Origin: Sodaliphilus sp050873765 | Lineage (GTDB): Bacteria > Bacteroidota > Bacteroidia > Bacteroidales > Muribaculaceae | NCBI GenBank assembly: GCA_050873765.1 | Contig: JBNMJK010000004.1 | Span: forward strand, 3,141-67,140 | Length of the DNA: 64,000 bases | Reading direction: 5' to 3' | In this document: positions 43,465-52,648 of the stretch, one piece after another | How positions within the stretch are numbered: the first letter of the stretch is position 1 | Layout: every line of letters begins with the position of its first letter | Notes under the pieces: model-generated | The model's input: the letters and a program-made list of their open reading frames with translations, nothing else | Database searches by the model: none | Told to the model about the DNA's origin: nothing | Translations under genes and position numbers: made by a program

Positions 43465-43825
43465 AGAAGTGGTTCTGAACATTCTGAATAGAATTTTGGC
43501 TTCAATTGAGAGTATAGAAGATCGGTCAAAACCATATCGCTGTTCTGATGATTTTTTTGTGAATCCTGTTGGGGTCGCAATTCTGGACTCAATCTGTATG
43601 CAATTTATTGCAATCGGAGAAAGTTTGAAGGGTCTTGATAAAATCACAAAGGGCGAACTTTTGTCAACGCATCCAGAGATAGATTGGAAAAATGTGAAAG
43701 GGCTACGCGATATTATAGCACATCACTACTTTGATATTGATGCAGAACAAATATGGTGGATTATAGAGAATGAACTTTCATCTTTGAAGAAGGCCATAAT
43801 CGGAATGATTGATGATGTGAAATAG
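43451..43825 (+). CDS. HepT-type HEPN ribonuclease toxin
   Basis: This 124-residue all-helical DUF86/HEPN protein has the canonical Rx4HxY ribonuclease motif as RDIIAHHY (about 86-93). The tyrosine is the one adenylylated in known HepT toxins. It is co-translated with the MNT gene. The pair is expected to act as a toxin-antitoxin or abortive-infection module that cuts RNA (probably tRNA) when released. Confidence 0.9.
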   Translation: MLYDKEVVLNILNRILASIESIEDRSKPYRCSDDFFVNPVGVAILDSICMQFIAIGESLKGLDKITKGELLSTHPEIDWKNVKGLRDIIAHHYFDIDAEQIWWIIENELSSLKKAIIGMIDDVK

Positions 43826-43975
43826 ACTGTTCGCTTATGCGCTTGGTATGGCGCAATATCTTGATAAATAGATTGATGACGCAATCTTATGAGACAATGT
43901 GACTTGCGTTATATTGCAATATGAGGGCATGGTTTGCTTGTGGAAAATTTCAGGTGATTCGTGGTTTAACTTCTA

Positions 43976-44875
43976 TTAGGGGGCAGGCTTTGTGGCGGTG
44001 ACGAAGCGGGGATTGCCGAACTGGTCGGCGGTCACGCATGCCTGCTCGAAGCCGTGGCGGGTGAGGAGTTGACAGGTGGCTTCGCCAAACCTGCGGTTGA
44101 TTTCCAGATAGATGCGTCCACCTGGGCTCAACGCCACTGCTCCGTAATTGGCAATGGCACGGTAAAAGAGCAGCGGGTCGGTGTCTGGTACGAACAGAGC
44201 TGAGGCTGGCTCGTGCTCCAGCACATTTCGCTCCATGCCGCCGCGCTCACTCTGGCAGATGTATGGCGGATTGCTCACTAAAATGTCGAGACTGCCGCTC
44301 TCTGGTTTCGCGTGCAGAATGTCGGCATGGGTGAATGTCACCTTTGCCCGAAGCGCCTTTGCATTTTCCTCTGCCACCTTCAGCGCATCGTCGGAAATGT
44401 CGATAGCCTCCACTTCTGGCCACTGGAGCGCCAAAGCCAGTGATATGGCGATACAGCCGCTGCCCGTGCCCACGTCGAGCACACGCAGGTCGGCCTTGCC
44501 GTGAGCATCATCTACAATTATGTCAACGAGCATCTCTGTTTCGGGTCGGGGAATGAGCGTGGCGGGTGTCACCTTCAGCACATGGCCATGAAAAGAGGCT
44601 CGCCCCAAAATATACTGGATAGGCTCACCACTGCAAAGGCGGCAGGCAATGGCACGGATATGCTCCACAAAAGCAGGGTCCTGCTCCACGTTGCCCCGCA
44701 AGAGCACATCCACGGGAGTGTAGTGCAGCACCTCCTCCATGATGATGCGCACCAGGGCACTGGCTTCGCGCTGGCCATAGAGTGGCGCCAGCCGCGATTT
44801 TAGTTCAGAAACGATTTGGTCGGTGGTCATAGGCATATTGCGTGATTTCTTATGAGCGTGATTGAAAGTTGACAT
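43976..44875 (-). CDS. prmC: Release factor glutamine methyltransferase
   Basis: This protein of up to 299 residues methylates the GGQ glutamine of release factors RF1 and RF2. The SAM loop is DVGTGSGCIAISLAL near 135, and the catalytic NPPY is in ILVSNPPYICQSE near 200. The N-terminal helical substrate domain ends in the GEPIQYILG motif near 84. Starts at 44836 or 44830 would give a more typical N-terminus (MPMTTDQ), while the longer start has an A-rich lead. Its 3' end is the edge of a cassette insertion. Confidence 0.93.
   Translation of the reverse strand: MSTFNHAHKKSRNMPMTTDQIVSELKSRLAPLYGQREASALVRIIMEEVLHYTPVDVLLRGNVEQDPAFVEHIRAIACRLCSGEPIQYILGRASFHGHVLKVTPATLIPRPETEMLVDIIVDDAHGKADLRVLDVGTGSGCIAISLALALQWPEVEAIDISDDALKVAEENAKALRAKVTFTHADILHAKPESGSLDILVSNPPYICQSERGGMERNVLEHEPASALFVPDTDPLLFYRAIANYGAVALSPGGRIYLEINRRFGEATCQLLTRHGFEQACVTADQFGNPRFVTATKPAP
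43992..44006 (+). repeat. 15-bp direct repeat at the prmC 3' end (partner at 43026-43040)
   Basis: GTGGCGGTGACGAAG is identical at both positions, 966 bp apart and in the same orientation. The intact MNT-HEPN pair lies between. This looks like an att- or crossover-type core. Confidence 0.85.
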
Positions 44876-44895
44876 TTCTTATTTAATTGTTGTAG

Positions 44896-45813
44896 CTATC
44901 TCCAAATTGGATTTTCCTCCCATCCTTTTGTGAAGCCAATCATGAATATTGGAATATTTGGGTATGAAGCAAAAAGATTCTTTATGTCCTGCTTGATTGT
45001 GTTATTTGGACAAATCGCATTGCACAGATATAGAAGACAGGATATTACGCCAAAAGCACGTTTGCGCTGGTGTTCTGTCAAGTCTGAGCGCATCCAATTA
45101 TCCCTATGGCGGTTGATGTTGGTTGGCTTCTTGGAAAATATCTTATACCATAGTCTTGAATGATGTGCGATAATATTTCGTAAGACAGAAATAGCTTCTA
45201 ACCAACTTGAAAGTTCTCTGGCTGAATACAAACCGAATTCGTTTGCGATTCTTGACTTAAGCGGAGATTGATTCAGTAGGTTTTTGTACATTTTGGAAAG
45301 TGTTCCAAATGTGGCAGTTTCAAAAATTATCCATGCGTCAGGGTTGTCTCCTTCAAATGAGTTCTTGTTCCAATTGTGATGGCCCAAAATATATTGACGT
45401 ACAAAAGGATCAGAATTTCTATCAAACTCATATTTCATATCCAACACCAGGTTTGCATGAAACTGCTGATTGTTGAAAAGAGAACCATTCAGATACCACA
45501 GCCCTGTATTTGTTGCCAGCGAAAGTGTTGTTATGAATTTTGTGCGCAATCCTACTTCCAGGATTTCAATTGCGCCAAAAAGAATGTTACGCAACTTTTT
45601 ATCAAGCTCATATCTTCCTATAACCATGTCGAAATTTGCACCATTAATGAAATTCCCAGTATTGACGTCTAACATATCCACCCAATAATATTTTAAGCGG
45701 AAATAGCTAATCCTCGACAAATACGAAATGGCATTTGGTTCATCATTAAATACCATTCCCTTTTCTTTAAGTCGGCACAATTGCTCTTGTATAGTTCTTG
45801 GTCTCTGATTCAT
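44896..45813 (-). CDS. Abi_2 family abortive-infection protein (AbiD/AbiF-like)
   Basis: The protein has 305 residues. The N-terminal block PRTIQEQLCRLKEKGM, then ISYLSRISYFRLKYYW, is the Abi_2 signature, and ELDKKLRNILFGAIEILEVGLRTK follows. A HEPN-like Rx4H motif RNIIAHHSRLW lies near 235, so it probably acts as an RNase. AbiD/F proteins stop phage growth by killing or halting the infected cell. The gene is 20 bp upstream of prmC on the same strand. ATG 45813 was chosen because it gives the family N-terminus; the frame is open further upstream. Confidence 0.87.
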   Translation of the reverse strand: MNQRPRTIQEQLCRLKEKGMVFNDEPNAISYLSRISYFRLKYYWVDMLDVNTGNFINGANFDMVIGRYELDKKLRNILFGAIEILEVGLRTKFITTLSLATNTGLWYLNGSLFNNQQFHANLVLDMKYEFDRNSDPFVRQYILGHHNWNKNSFEGDNPDAWIIFETATFGTLSKMYKNLLNQSPLKSRIANEFGLYSARELSSWLEAISVLRNIIAHHSRLWYKIFSKKPTNINRHRDNWMRSDLTEHQRKRAFGVISCLLYLCNAICPNNTIKQDIKNLFASYPNIPIFMIGFTKGWEENPIWR

Positions 45814-45826
45814 TTCATAATATGTA

Positions 45827-45840
45827 TATATGTACATATA
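45827..45840. promoter_or_regulatory. 14-bp perfect palindrome upstream of the Abi_2 gene, candidate operator
   Basis: TATATGTACATATA (45827-45840) is its own reverse complement and lies 13 bp before the Abi_2 start codon. It is a plausible binding site for a dimeric regulator or for the protein itself. Confidence 0.6.
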
Positions 45841-46230
45841 AAAAATGACTCGCTTGCAGTTCTGATGGGATGCAAACGAGTTCTGTTGATGCAAAAATAC
45901 AAATAAATTCTGGTAATGCAAATCTTTTGGCAAGAAAAATTCTAAATAATATTTTATCACATTAAAATTGTGGTTGGTGGAAGCGGTGGAGGAGGGGCGG
46001 ATTGGTGAAAAACGGTAGGGGAAGGCGGCGGCCGCGTTAAAAAGGTGTAAAAAAGAGCGGTTACTTCTTTTAATATCTTAATTTGTAAGCGCCATTTGCC
46101 ACTTAAATATTAATTTTACACGTTGAACAATGTGCAGGGCTCGCGCGTGTTACTATATAAAAGCACTGGCGAACCCCACATTATTGATGATTTTTTTGTA
46201 AATTTGTACTTTCAAAGTAAAATTAGATAG
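45841..46230. other. Intergenic region without recognised gene
   Basis: AT-rich up to about 45970, then a G-rich island (45972-46050), then AT-rich leader sequence with a TAAATTTG -7-like element (46199-46206) before the DUF6242 gene. No matching -33 box at the right spacing and no RNA gene are seen. Confidence 0.6.
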
Positions 46231-47715
46231 ATGAACAAGAGATATTCCATGTACATACTGCTGGCGATGCTGCTTGGCTTCGCCGTGAGCTCGTGCAGCT
46301 CCACAAAAGACGATCCAACCAACACCGATTCTACAATCTCGCCCAACAGCTACACCTCCACACTGGTGTCGAATTTCAGCTTGGGCTCCAACTCCAAGGT
46401 GCTCTACAACCTTGACTCGGTGTACTTCTCTATCGACCAGGACAAAAACCTCATCTACAATGCCGATTCTCTGCCCAAAGGAACCGACGTGTCGCACCTT
46501 ACCGTGTCGGTCACATTCCCCACAGCTGTTGGCAAGGCGGTGTTTAAGGTGAAAGACAGCAAGTGGATGGAAAAGAAAGAGGTGGAATACACCAGCGAGA
46601 CCACCGACAGTATCGACTTCACCAGCCCTGTGGAATTGGAGGTTACCTCACAAGACGGCAAAAACATTCGCACCTACAGCGTGTGTGTGAATGTGCACAA
46701 TATCAAGCCCGACTCACTGTACTGGGATCAGCGCGCCCGCCGCGACCTCCCAAACACCAGCGGCTCGGCTAAGGCTGCAAAAACAGTGGCCTTCAATGGC
46801 AAATACGCCTGCCTCGTGGCCGACACTTATGGCTACGTGCTTTCCTTCGCCACCAACCCCGGTCAAGGCACATGGGAAAGGAAGACGGTGGCGTTCGACT
46901 TCACGCCCAATGTGGAGTCGCTCACAGCCTCGTCCGATGCGCTCTACATTCTCTCCAATGCCGGACAGCTCTACAAGAGCACCGATGAAGGCTCCACCTG
47001 GACTGGCTGTGGCGTGATCTGGCGCAGCATCAAGGGCGCCTACGCCGGCAAGGTGCTTGGCGTGATCAGCGACGGCGGAGAATACAAGCACGATGAATAC
47101 CCCCGTGGCAGCTACACCCCGGTGGCTTTGGAAGATGAATTCCCGGTAGAGGCTTCGTCGGAATTTGTGATGGCCAACAATAAGTGGACCACCACGCAGC
47201 AGGGTATGCTTGTGGGTGGTATCGACAAAAACGGAAAAACCGTGCGTGCCGTATGGGGCTACGACGGCAAGACCTGGGGGCGCATCGACAACGAAACCTT
47301 CTCGCCACTTCCTGCGCTTGAAGGCGCGTCGCTTGTGTCGTATGCCTCGTTTAGCAACGACAGTGTGACCCACCGCCAGACTAAGCGCACCACCTGGCTT
47401 GTGCTTGGCGGACGCAAGGCCGACGGCTCGATGAACCGCGCCACTTATGTTTCCTACAATCAAGGTATCACCTGGAGCAATGGCGGACTGGCACTTCAGT
47501 TGCCGTCGTATATGCCTTCCTTCACAGGCGCCAACGCCTTCGTGGTGGAAGAAACCATGTCGAAGAAATCACGTGCTTTCGCACCCGTGAAGCCTGTGAC
47601 CCAATGGGAGTGCCCCTACATCTATCTTGTGGGCGGCAAGAATAGCAGCGGTGAGCTGTATAACAGTATTTGGAAAGGCGTGATCAACCAACTCACCTTT
47701 AAGCCTCTTTACTAA
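46231..47715 (+). CDS. DUF6242 family lipoprotein
   Basis: This 494-residue lipoprotein has a lipobox at AVSSC (Cys about 22). An N-terminal Ig-like domain (about 40-155) is followed by a six-bladed-type propeller with repeats such as GQLYKSTDEGSTWTGCG and YNQGITWSNGG (sialidase-like Asp-box pattern S/T-x-D-x-G-x-T-W). DUF6242 proteins of Bacteroidota are surface or periplasmic and of unknown function. It precedes the DUF6089 and uppS-bamA genes on the same strand, in an envelope cluster. Confidence 0.82.
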   Translation: MNKRYSMYILLAMLLGFAVSSCSSTKDDPTNTDSTISPNSYTSTLVSNFSLGSNSKVLYNLDSVYFSIDQDKNLIYNADSLPKGTDVSHLTVSVTFPTAVGKAVFKVKDSKWMEKKEVEYTSETTDSIDFTSPVELEVTSQDGKNIRTYSVCVNVHNIKPDSLYWDQRARRDLPNTSGSAKAAKTVAFNGKYACLVADTYGYVLSFATNPGQGTWERKTVAFDFTPNVESLTASSDALYILSNAGQLYKSTDEGSTWTGCGVIWRSIKGAYAGKVLGVISDGGEYKHDEYPRGSYTPVALEDEFPVEASSEFVMANNKWTTTQQGMLVGGIDKNGKTVRAVWGYDGKTWGRIDNETFSPLPALEGASLVSYASFSNDSVTHRQTKRTTWLVLGGRKADGSMNRATYVSYNQGITWSNGGLALQLPSYMPSFTGANAFVVEETMSKKSRAFAPVKPVTQWECPYIYLVGGKNSSGELYNSIWKGVINQLTFKPLY

Positions 47716-47763
47716 TAATACGCTGGGGTGGCAACCACTCGAATGACGCAAGTGACGACGACG

Positions 47764-48426
47764 ATGAAGAAAATGTTCGCAATATTGGCAATGTGGCTGA
47801 TGGCCTTGGGCGCTGTGGCTCAGGAATACCGCTATGAAGTGGGTCCTGCCCTTGGTGTGAGCGGTTATATTGGCGACATTAGTGGCGGCAACATGTATAA
47901 GCACCCCGGAGTGGTGGGCGGCGGCGTGTTTCGCTACAATATGAACAGCCGTATTGCATTCAAGGGCAATTTGCTTTACGCCTCGCTCAGTGGCAACAGC
48001 AACGATTGCGCCAGCAAATTTCCCGACGGCGAGCATTATGAGTTTAAGTCGCACCTTGTGGATTTGGGCGCACAGGCCGAATTCAATTTTCTGAATTACG
48101 GCATAGGCGCCAAATATAAGAATTACAGCAGAATATCGCCATATATGGTGCTGGGCATAGGCGCTACTGCTGCATTTGTGAATGGCACGCACCTCACGGT
48201 GAACATACCCATGGGTGTGGGCGTGAAATACAAGTTGAAGGAGCGCCTGAATCTTGGATTTGAGTTCACGATGCGCAAGTCGTTTGGCGACCGGCTCGAC
48301 GGGTTGAGCGACCTCTACCGTATTCAGCACGGCTTCGCCAAAAACACCGACTGGTATTCGGTGGGCATGTTCACCATCACCTACGAGTTTAGCAAGCGGT
48401 GCACGAAGTGCCATTATGTGGAGTGA
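47764..48426 (+). CDS. DUF6089 outer-membrane beta-barrel protein
   Basis: This ~220-residue protein has a signal peptide at about 1-20 (AVA-QE). Alternating strands with GxG turns (VGPALGVSGYIGDISGGNM, later ISPYMVLGIGATAAF) are typical of small porin-like barrels. ATG 47764 was chosen because it starts the signal peptide; in-frame GTG 47728 and ATG 47743 are possible. The family lies upstream of uppS-bamA in many Bacteroidota. A role in outer-membrane assembly is inferred from context only. Confidence 0.82.
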   Translation: MKKMFAILAMWLMALGAVAQEYRYEVGPALGVSGYIGDISGGNMYKHPGVVGGGVFRYNMNSRIAFKGNLLYASLSGNSNDCASKFPDGEHYEFKSHLVDLGAQAEFNFLNYGIGAKYKNYSRISPYMVLGIGATAAFVNGTHLTVNIPMGVGVKYKLKERLNLGFEFTMRKSFGDRLDGLSDLYRIQHGFAKNTDWYSVGMFTITYEFSKRCTKCHYVE

Positions 48427-48498
48427 CGGAAATGCTCCCCTATGTGTGTGAGTAAACGAAATAAATATAGAAAAGATATACATTATATAAAATAAGCA

Positions 48499-49257
48499 GT
48501 GTCGCTAATAGATAAAATAGATAAAACAAGAGTTCCTCGCCACGTGGCCATCATTATGGACGGCAACGGGCGATGGGCTAAACAGCGTGGCATGATTCGC
48601 TCATTCGGCCATGAGAATGGTGTGCCCACCGTGCACAACATCACCGAAGTGGCCAACGACTTAGGCATTGAATACCTCACGCTCTACACCTTCTCCACCG
48701 AGAACTGGAGTCGCCCTCAAATGGAGGTGGACGCTTTGATGCACCTGGTGGTCACTTCCATCGAGAAGGAGACACCTGAGCTTATAGCGAAAAACGTGCG
48801 CCTCACCACCATTGGCGATATGGAGTGTGTGCCAGAATTTGCCCGTGCCCGTTTGCTCAAGTGTAAGGCCGACACCGCCCACTGCACAGGCATGGAACTA
48901 TGCCTGGCATTAAGCTATTCCTCGCGTTGGGAAATTGTGGAGGCTATGCGCAGCATCGCCAGCGAAGTGAAAAACGGGTCGCTGAAGGTGACCGACATCG
49001 ACGAAGGCGTGGTGTCGGCACATCTGTCAACCGCCCATATGCCCGACCCCGACCTGCTTATCCGCACAGCGGGAGATTTGCGCATCAGCAACTACCTGCT
49101 GTGGCAAATTGCTTACAGTGAACTCTATTTCACACCAGTTCTTTGGCCCGACTTCTCCAAGGACGACTTCCTTGAGGCCATCATCGACTATCAAAGCCGT
49201 GAGCGCCGATTCGGAAAGACCAGTGAACAGGTGACTAATGATAACGAACAAAATTGA
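48499..49257 (+). CDS. uppS: Isoprenyl transferase (undecaprenyl diphosphate synthase)
   Basis: This 252-residue protein has the catalytic block HVAIIMDGNGRWAKQRG near 15-31, HENGVPTVHNI near 37, and the C-terminal PDLLIRTAGDLRISNYLLWQ near 185. It extends farnesyl diphosphate in cis to undecaprenyl diphosphate, the carrier lipid for peptidoglycan and other glycans. The start is a GTG at 48499; the next ATG lies inside the active site, so GTG is the true start. It sits 4 bp before bamA. Confidence 0.94.
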   Translation: MSLIDKIDKTRVPRHVAIIMDGNGRWAKQRGMIRSFGHENGVPTVHNITEVANDLGIEYLTLYTFSTENWSRPQMEVDALMHLVVTSIEKETPELIAKNVRLTTIGDMECVPEFARARLLKCKADTAHCTGMELCLALSYSSRWEIVEAMRSIASEVKNGSLKVTDIDEGVVSAHLSTAHMPDPDLLIRTAGDLRISNYLLWQIAYSELYFTPVLWPDFSKDDFLEAIIDYQSRERRFGKTSEQVTNDNEQN

Positions 49258-49261
49258 AGAT

Positions 49262-51907
49262 ATGCGATATAAGGCAATTCTACTACTCGTAACTATTCTT
49301 GCGCTTGCCTCAAGCGCCAACGCGCAGGAAACACGCACAGTGAACGACACCATCTACTATCCGAAAGTGGTGTTCTCGGGTCATCACCCTAAATATGAGA
49401 TTGCAGGTATTAAGGTGACTGGCGCCGACAACTATGAAGACTACATCATTATCGGCTATTCCGGGCTTTCAATAGGTCAGCGCGTGGAAATTCCGGGCGA
49501 CGACATTAAGAACGCAGCCAAGCGCTTCTGGCGGCAGGGCCTTTTCTCCAAGGTGCAAATCAAGGTGGAGAAGGTGTATGCCGACAAGGTGTGGCTTGAA
49601 TTTGTGCTCCAGCAGCAGCCGCGCATCTCGCAGGTGAACTATGTGGGCATGAAAAGCGGTGAGAAGAAGGACGTGAGCGAGCGCCTTGGGCTTACCCCAG
49701 GCAACCAGATGACGCCTAACATTGCCGACCGCGTGAAAATCATCGTGCAAAAGTATTTTGCCGACAAGGGTTTTGAAAAGGCCACTGTGGAGGTGCTCCA
49801 GAAAGAGGACATCAGTAAGAAGAACGAGGTGATCGTGGATATTGTGGTGGATAAGCACTCTAAGATAGGTGTGCACAAAATCTATATCGAGGGCAACGAG
49901 GTGCTCAGCGATGGCAAAATCAAGAGTGCCATGAAGAAAACCAACGAGACAGGATTCTTCAACTTCAAAAAATGGTTCAGCCAGAAGAAGTTTGTGAACA
50001 CCGACTACGAGGAGGATAAGAATCGCATTATTGAAAAGTATAACGAGCTGGGCTACCGCGATGCGCGCATCGTGAGCGACAGCGTGGTCACCTACAACGA
50101 CAAGAAGGTGGACGTGCATCTGCGAGTGGATGAAGGTAAGAAATACTACATTTCGGGCATCAACTGGGTGGGCAACACCGTTTATCCTACCGAGTTCCTC
50201 GACAATGTGCTGGGCATGGAAAAAGGCCAGGTGTATAACCAAAAGAAACTCAACAAGCGCCTGAGCACCGACGACGACGCCGTGTCGAACCTCTATCTCG
50301 ACAAGGGCTACCTCTTTGCTCAAATCGTGCCAGTGGAAACCCACGTGGAGGGCGACTCCATAGCGCTTGAAATGCGTTTGTTTGAAGGCAAGCGTGCCAC
50401 AATCAACCGTGTGATTATCAACGGTAACGACCGCCTGTATGAAAAGGTGATTCGCCGCGAACTCCGTGTTCGCCCAGGCGACTTGTTCTCCAAGAGCGAC
50501 TTGATGCGTTCTGCCCGTGAAATAGCCCAGACCGGTCACTTCGACCCTGAAAAAATGGATATTCGCCCTGAGCCAAACGAAGAAAACGGCACGGTTGACA
50601 TCGTGTTCGGACTGGAATCGAAAGCCAACGACCAGATTGAGTTCTCCGCCGGCTGGGGACAGACGGGTATCATTGGCAAAGTGAGCTTGAAGTTTACCAA
50701 CTTCTCCATTCAGAACCTGTTCCACCCCTCGTCGTTCAAGGGCATTATTCCACAGGGTGAAGGACAGACGTTCACCATCAGCGCACAGACCAATGCCAAA
50801 TACTATCAGTCGTACAGCGTTTCGTTCCTTGACCCATGGTTTGGAGGAAAGCGTCCTAACTCTCTGAGCGTGTCGGCATTCTACAGCCGCCAGACGGGTA
50901 TCAACTCCAGCTATTACAACACGCTCTACCAGAATGGCATGTATAACTACTACAACAACTATTATGGCCGATACAGTGGTTATGGCTATGGCAACTATGG
51001 CTATGGCAGCAACTACTATGAAGATGCCTACGACCCCAACAAATATCTGCAAATGGGTGGTGTGACCATAGGCTTCGGTAAGCGCTTGAACTGGCCCGAC
51101 GACTATTTCACGCTTTCAGCCGAACTGGGCTACCAGTGGTACAGCCTGAAGAACTGGGAATACCTCTACTATATGAACAATGGCACGTCGAACTCTCTTG
51201 TGTTTGGCTTGACCCTTGCCCGTAACAGTATCGACAACCCACTCTACACCCGCCGAGGCAGCAGCTTCTCGCTCAGCTTCCACTTCACTCCACCAGCAAG
51301 CCTCTTTGGCAAGAAGAACTGGAAGGCGCTCTCGCAGGCCAACGACGAGGCTTCAAAGAAGGAGCTCTACAAGTGGATTGAATACTGGAAACTCAAATTC
51401 CAGGCTCGCACCTATACGCCGCTTACCGACCCCGACGGACGCTGGACACTCGTGCTCATGACCCGTGCCGACATTGGTTTGCTCGGCAGTTGGAACAGAT
51501 ATCTCAAGTCGCCGTTTGAAACCTTCTACGTGGGTGGCGACGGTATGTCGGGCAGCTACACTTATGCCACCGAGACTATTGCCCTGCGTGGCTACGACAA
51601 TGGCCAGTTCACCCCTTATGGCAGCGACGGCTATGCCTACACCCGCTTCTTGATGGAGCTTCACTTCCCATTGATGCTCTCGCCAAGCGCCACCATCTAT
51701 CCGCTGGCGTTTATTGAAGCCGGTAACGCATGGACAAGCGTGAGCCGCTTCTCGCCATTCGACCTCAAGCGTTCAGCCGGTGTGGGTGTGCGTATATTCC
51801 TGCCAATGCTCGGTATGATGGGTATCGACTGGGGCTATGGCTTCGACAAGGTGTTTGGCACAAAGGGTGGCAGCAATTTCCACTTTGTGCTCGGTCAGGA
51901 ATTCTAA
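49262..51907 (+). CDS. bamA: Outer-membrane protein assembly factor BamA
   Basis: This 881-residue protein has a signal peptide at about 1-22 (ANA-QE) and five POTRA domains over about 40-440 (for example EIAGIKVTGADNYEDY, then GINWVGNTVYPTEF). A C-terminal barrel follows, with a Tyr/Gly-rich loop (YNYYNNYYGRYSGYGYGNYG near 562) and a final FHFVLGQEF. BamA inserts beta-barrel proteins into the outer membrane. ATG 49262 was preferred because it starts the signal peptide; an ATG at 49238 is in frame and would overlap uppS. The tyrosine-rich loop is typical of Bacteroidota BamA. Confidence 0.95.
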   Translation: MRYKAILLLVTILALASSANAQETRTVNDTIYYPKVVFSGHHPKYEIAGIKVTGADNYEDYIIIGYSGLSIGQRVEIPGDDIKNAAKRFWRQGLFSKVQIKVEKVYADKVWLEFVLQQQPRISQVNYVGMKSGEKKDVSERLGLTPGNQMTPNIADRVKIIVQKYFADKGFEKATVEVLQKEDISKKNEVIVDIVVDKHSKIGVHKIYIEGNEVLSDGKIKSAMKKTNETGFFNFKKWFSQKKFVNTDYEEDKNRIIEKYNELGYRDARIVSDSVVTYNDKKVDVHLRVDEGKKYYISGINWVGNTVYPTEFLDNVLGMEKGQVYNQKKLNKRLSTDDDAVSNLYLDKGYLFAQIVPVETHVEGDSIALEMRLFEGKRATINRVIINGNDRLYEKVIRRELRVRPGDLFSKSDLMRSAREIAQTGHFDPEKMDIRPEPNEENGTVDIVFGLESKANDQIEFSAGWGQTGIIGKVSLKFTNFSIQNLFHPSSFKGIIPQGEGQTFTISAQTNAKYYQSYSVSFLDPWFGGKRPNSLSVSAFYSRQTGINSSYYNTLYQNGMYNYYNNYYGRYSGYGYGNYGYGSNYYEDAYDPNKYLQMGGVTIGFGKRLNWPDDYFTLSAELGYQWYSLKNWEYLYYMNNGTSNSLVFGLTLARNSIDNPLYTRRGSSFSLSFHFTPPASLFGKKNWKALSQANDEASKKELYKWIEYWKLKFQARTYTPLTDPDGRWTLVLMTRADIGLLGSWNRYLKSPFETFYVGGDGMSGSYTYATETIALRGYDNGQFTPYGSDGYAYTRFLMELHFPLMLSPSATIYPLAFIEAGNAWTSVSRFSPFDLKRSAGVGVRIFLPMLGMMGIDWGYGFDKVFGTKGGSNFHFVLGQEF

Positions 51908-51998
51908 CGAATAAACTATTTGCGACTTACGGAGTCTAAAACCTCGCAGAAATCACAAATATGATCAAACCGTTAATTAATAATATTGCTTTTACGCT

Positions 51999-52511
51999 AT
52001 GATGAAAAAATTTGTAATGCTTTTAATTGCCGTGGCCGCTTTTGTGGCTACAGCCTCTGCTCAAAAGTTTGCGTTCATCGACCAGGAATATATCTTGAAG
52101 AAAATCCCCAACTATGAAATGGCAAACGAGCAGCTGAACCAGATTTCGCAGCGCTGGCAACGCGAGGTGGAGACTTTGGAAAAGGAAGCCGACACCATGT
52201 ATAAGAACTACCAGGCCGACATGGTTTTCCTCACCGACGAACAGAAAAAGAAAAAGGAGGCTGAAATCGTGGCCAAGGAGAAAGAGGCATCTCAGCTCAA
52301 ATATAAATACTTCGGTCCTCAAGGCGAGCTCTACAAGAAGCAGCAGTCGCTCATCAAGCCTATTCAAGACGACATTTACGCCGCTTGCAAAAAGGTGTGT
52401 GAGGAAAAGGGCTACCAGGTGATATTCGACCGCGCCTCCATGCAGGGAGCTATGTACGTGTCGCCACGTATCGATGTAACCGATGAGGTGATAGCTAAAT
52501 TAGGCTACTAA
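51999..52511 (+). CDS. OmpH/Skp family periplasmic chaperone, copy 1
   Basis: This 170-residue protein has a signal peptide at about 1-22 (ASA-QK) and the Skp shape: a short beta core (FAFIDQEYILKKIPNY) and a long charged coiled coil (about 50-115). Skp holds unfolded outer-membrane proteins and hands them to BamA. It lies 91 bp after bamA. The conserved opening -IDxxYI- and closing VIFDRASM...YVSPRIDVTDEV are clear. Confidence 0.9.
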   Translation: MMKKFVMLLIAVAAFVATASAQKFAFIDQEYILKKIPNYEMANEQLNQISQRWQREVETLEKEADTMYKNYQADMVFLTDEQKKKKEAEIVAKEKEASQLKYKYFGPQGELYKKQQSLIKPIQDDIYAACKKVCEEKGYQVIFDRASMQGAMYVSPRIDVTDEVIAKLGY

Positions 52512-52648
52512 AAAGTGGCTCTCAAAGCCAGCCATCGTGCACCTCTCGTTTTTCTCTCCGGAGGCGGCTATTGAAAGTATTTTCATACGGCTTCTAATTC
52601 ACTGAAATAATAAATAAACTTAATAACTTACAAACACGACACACTATT

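Noticed and set aside
49469..51052. A 527-codon open frame opposite bamA
   Set aside because: It is antisense to the BamA POTRA and barrel region and is rich in His/Val/Leu from reversed codons. Nothing supports it.
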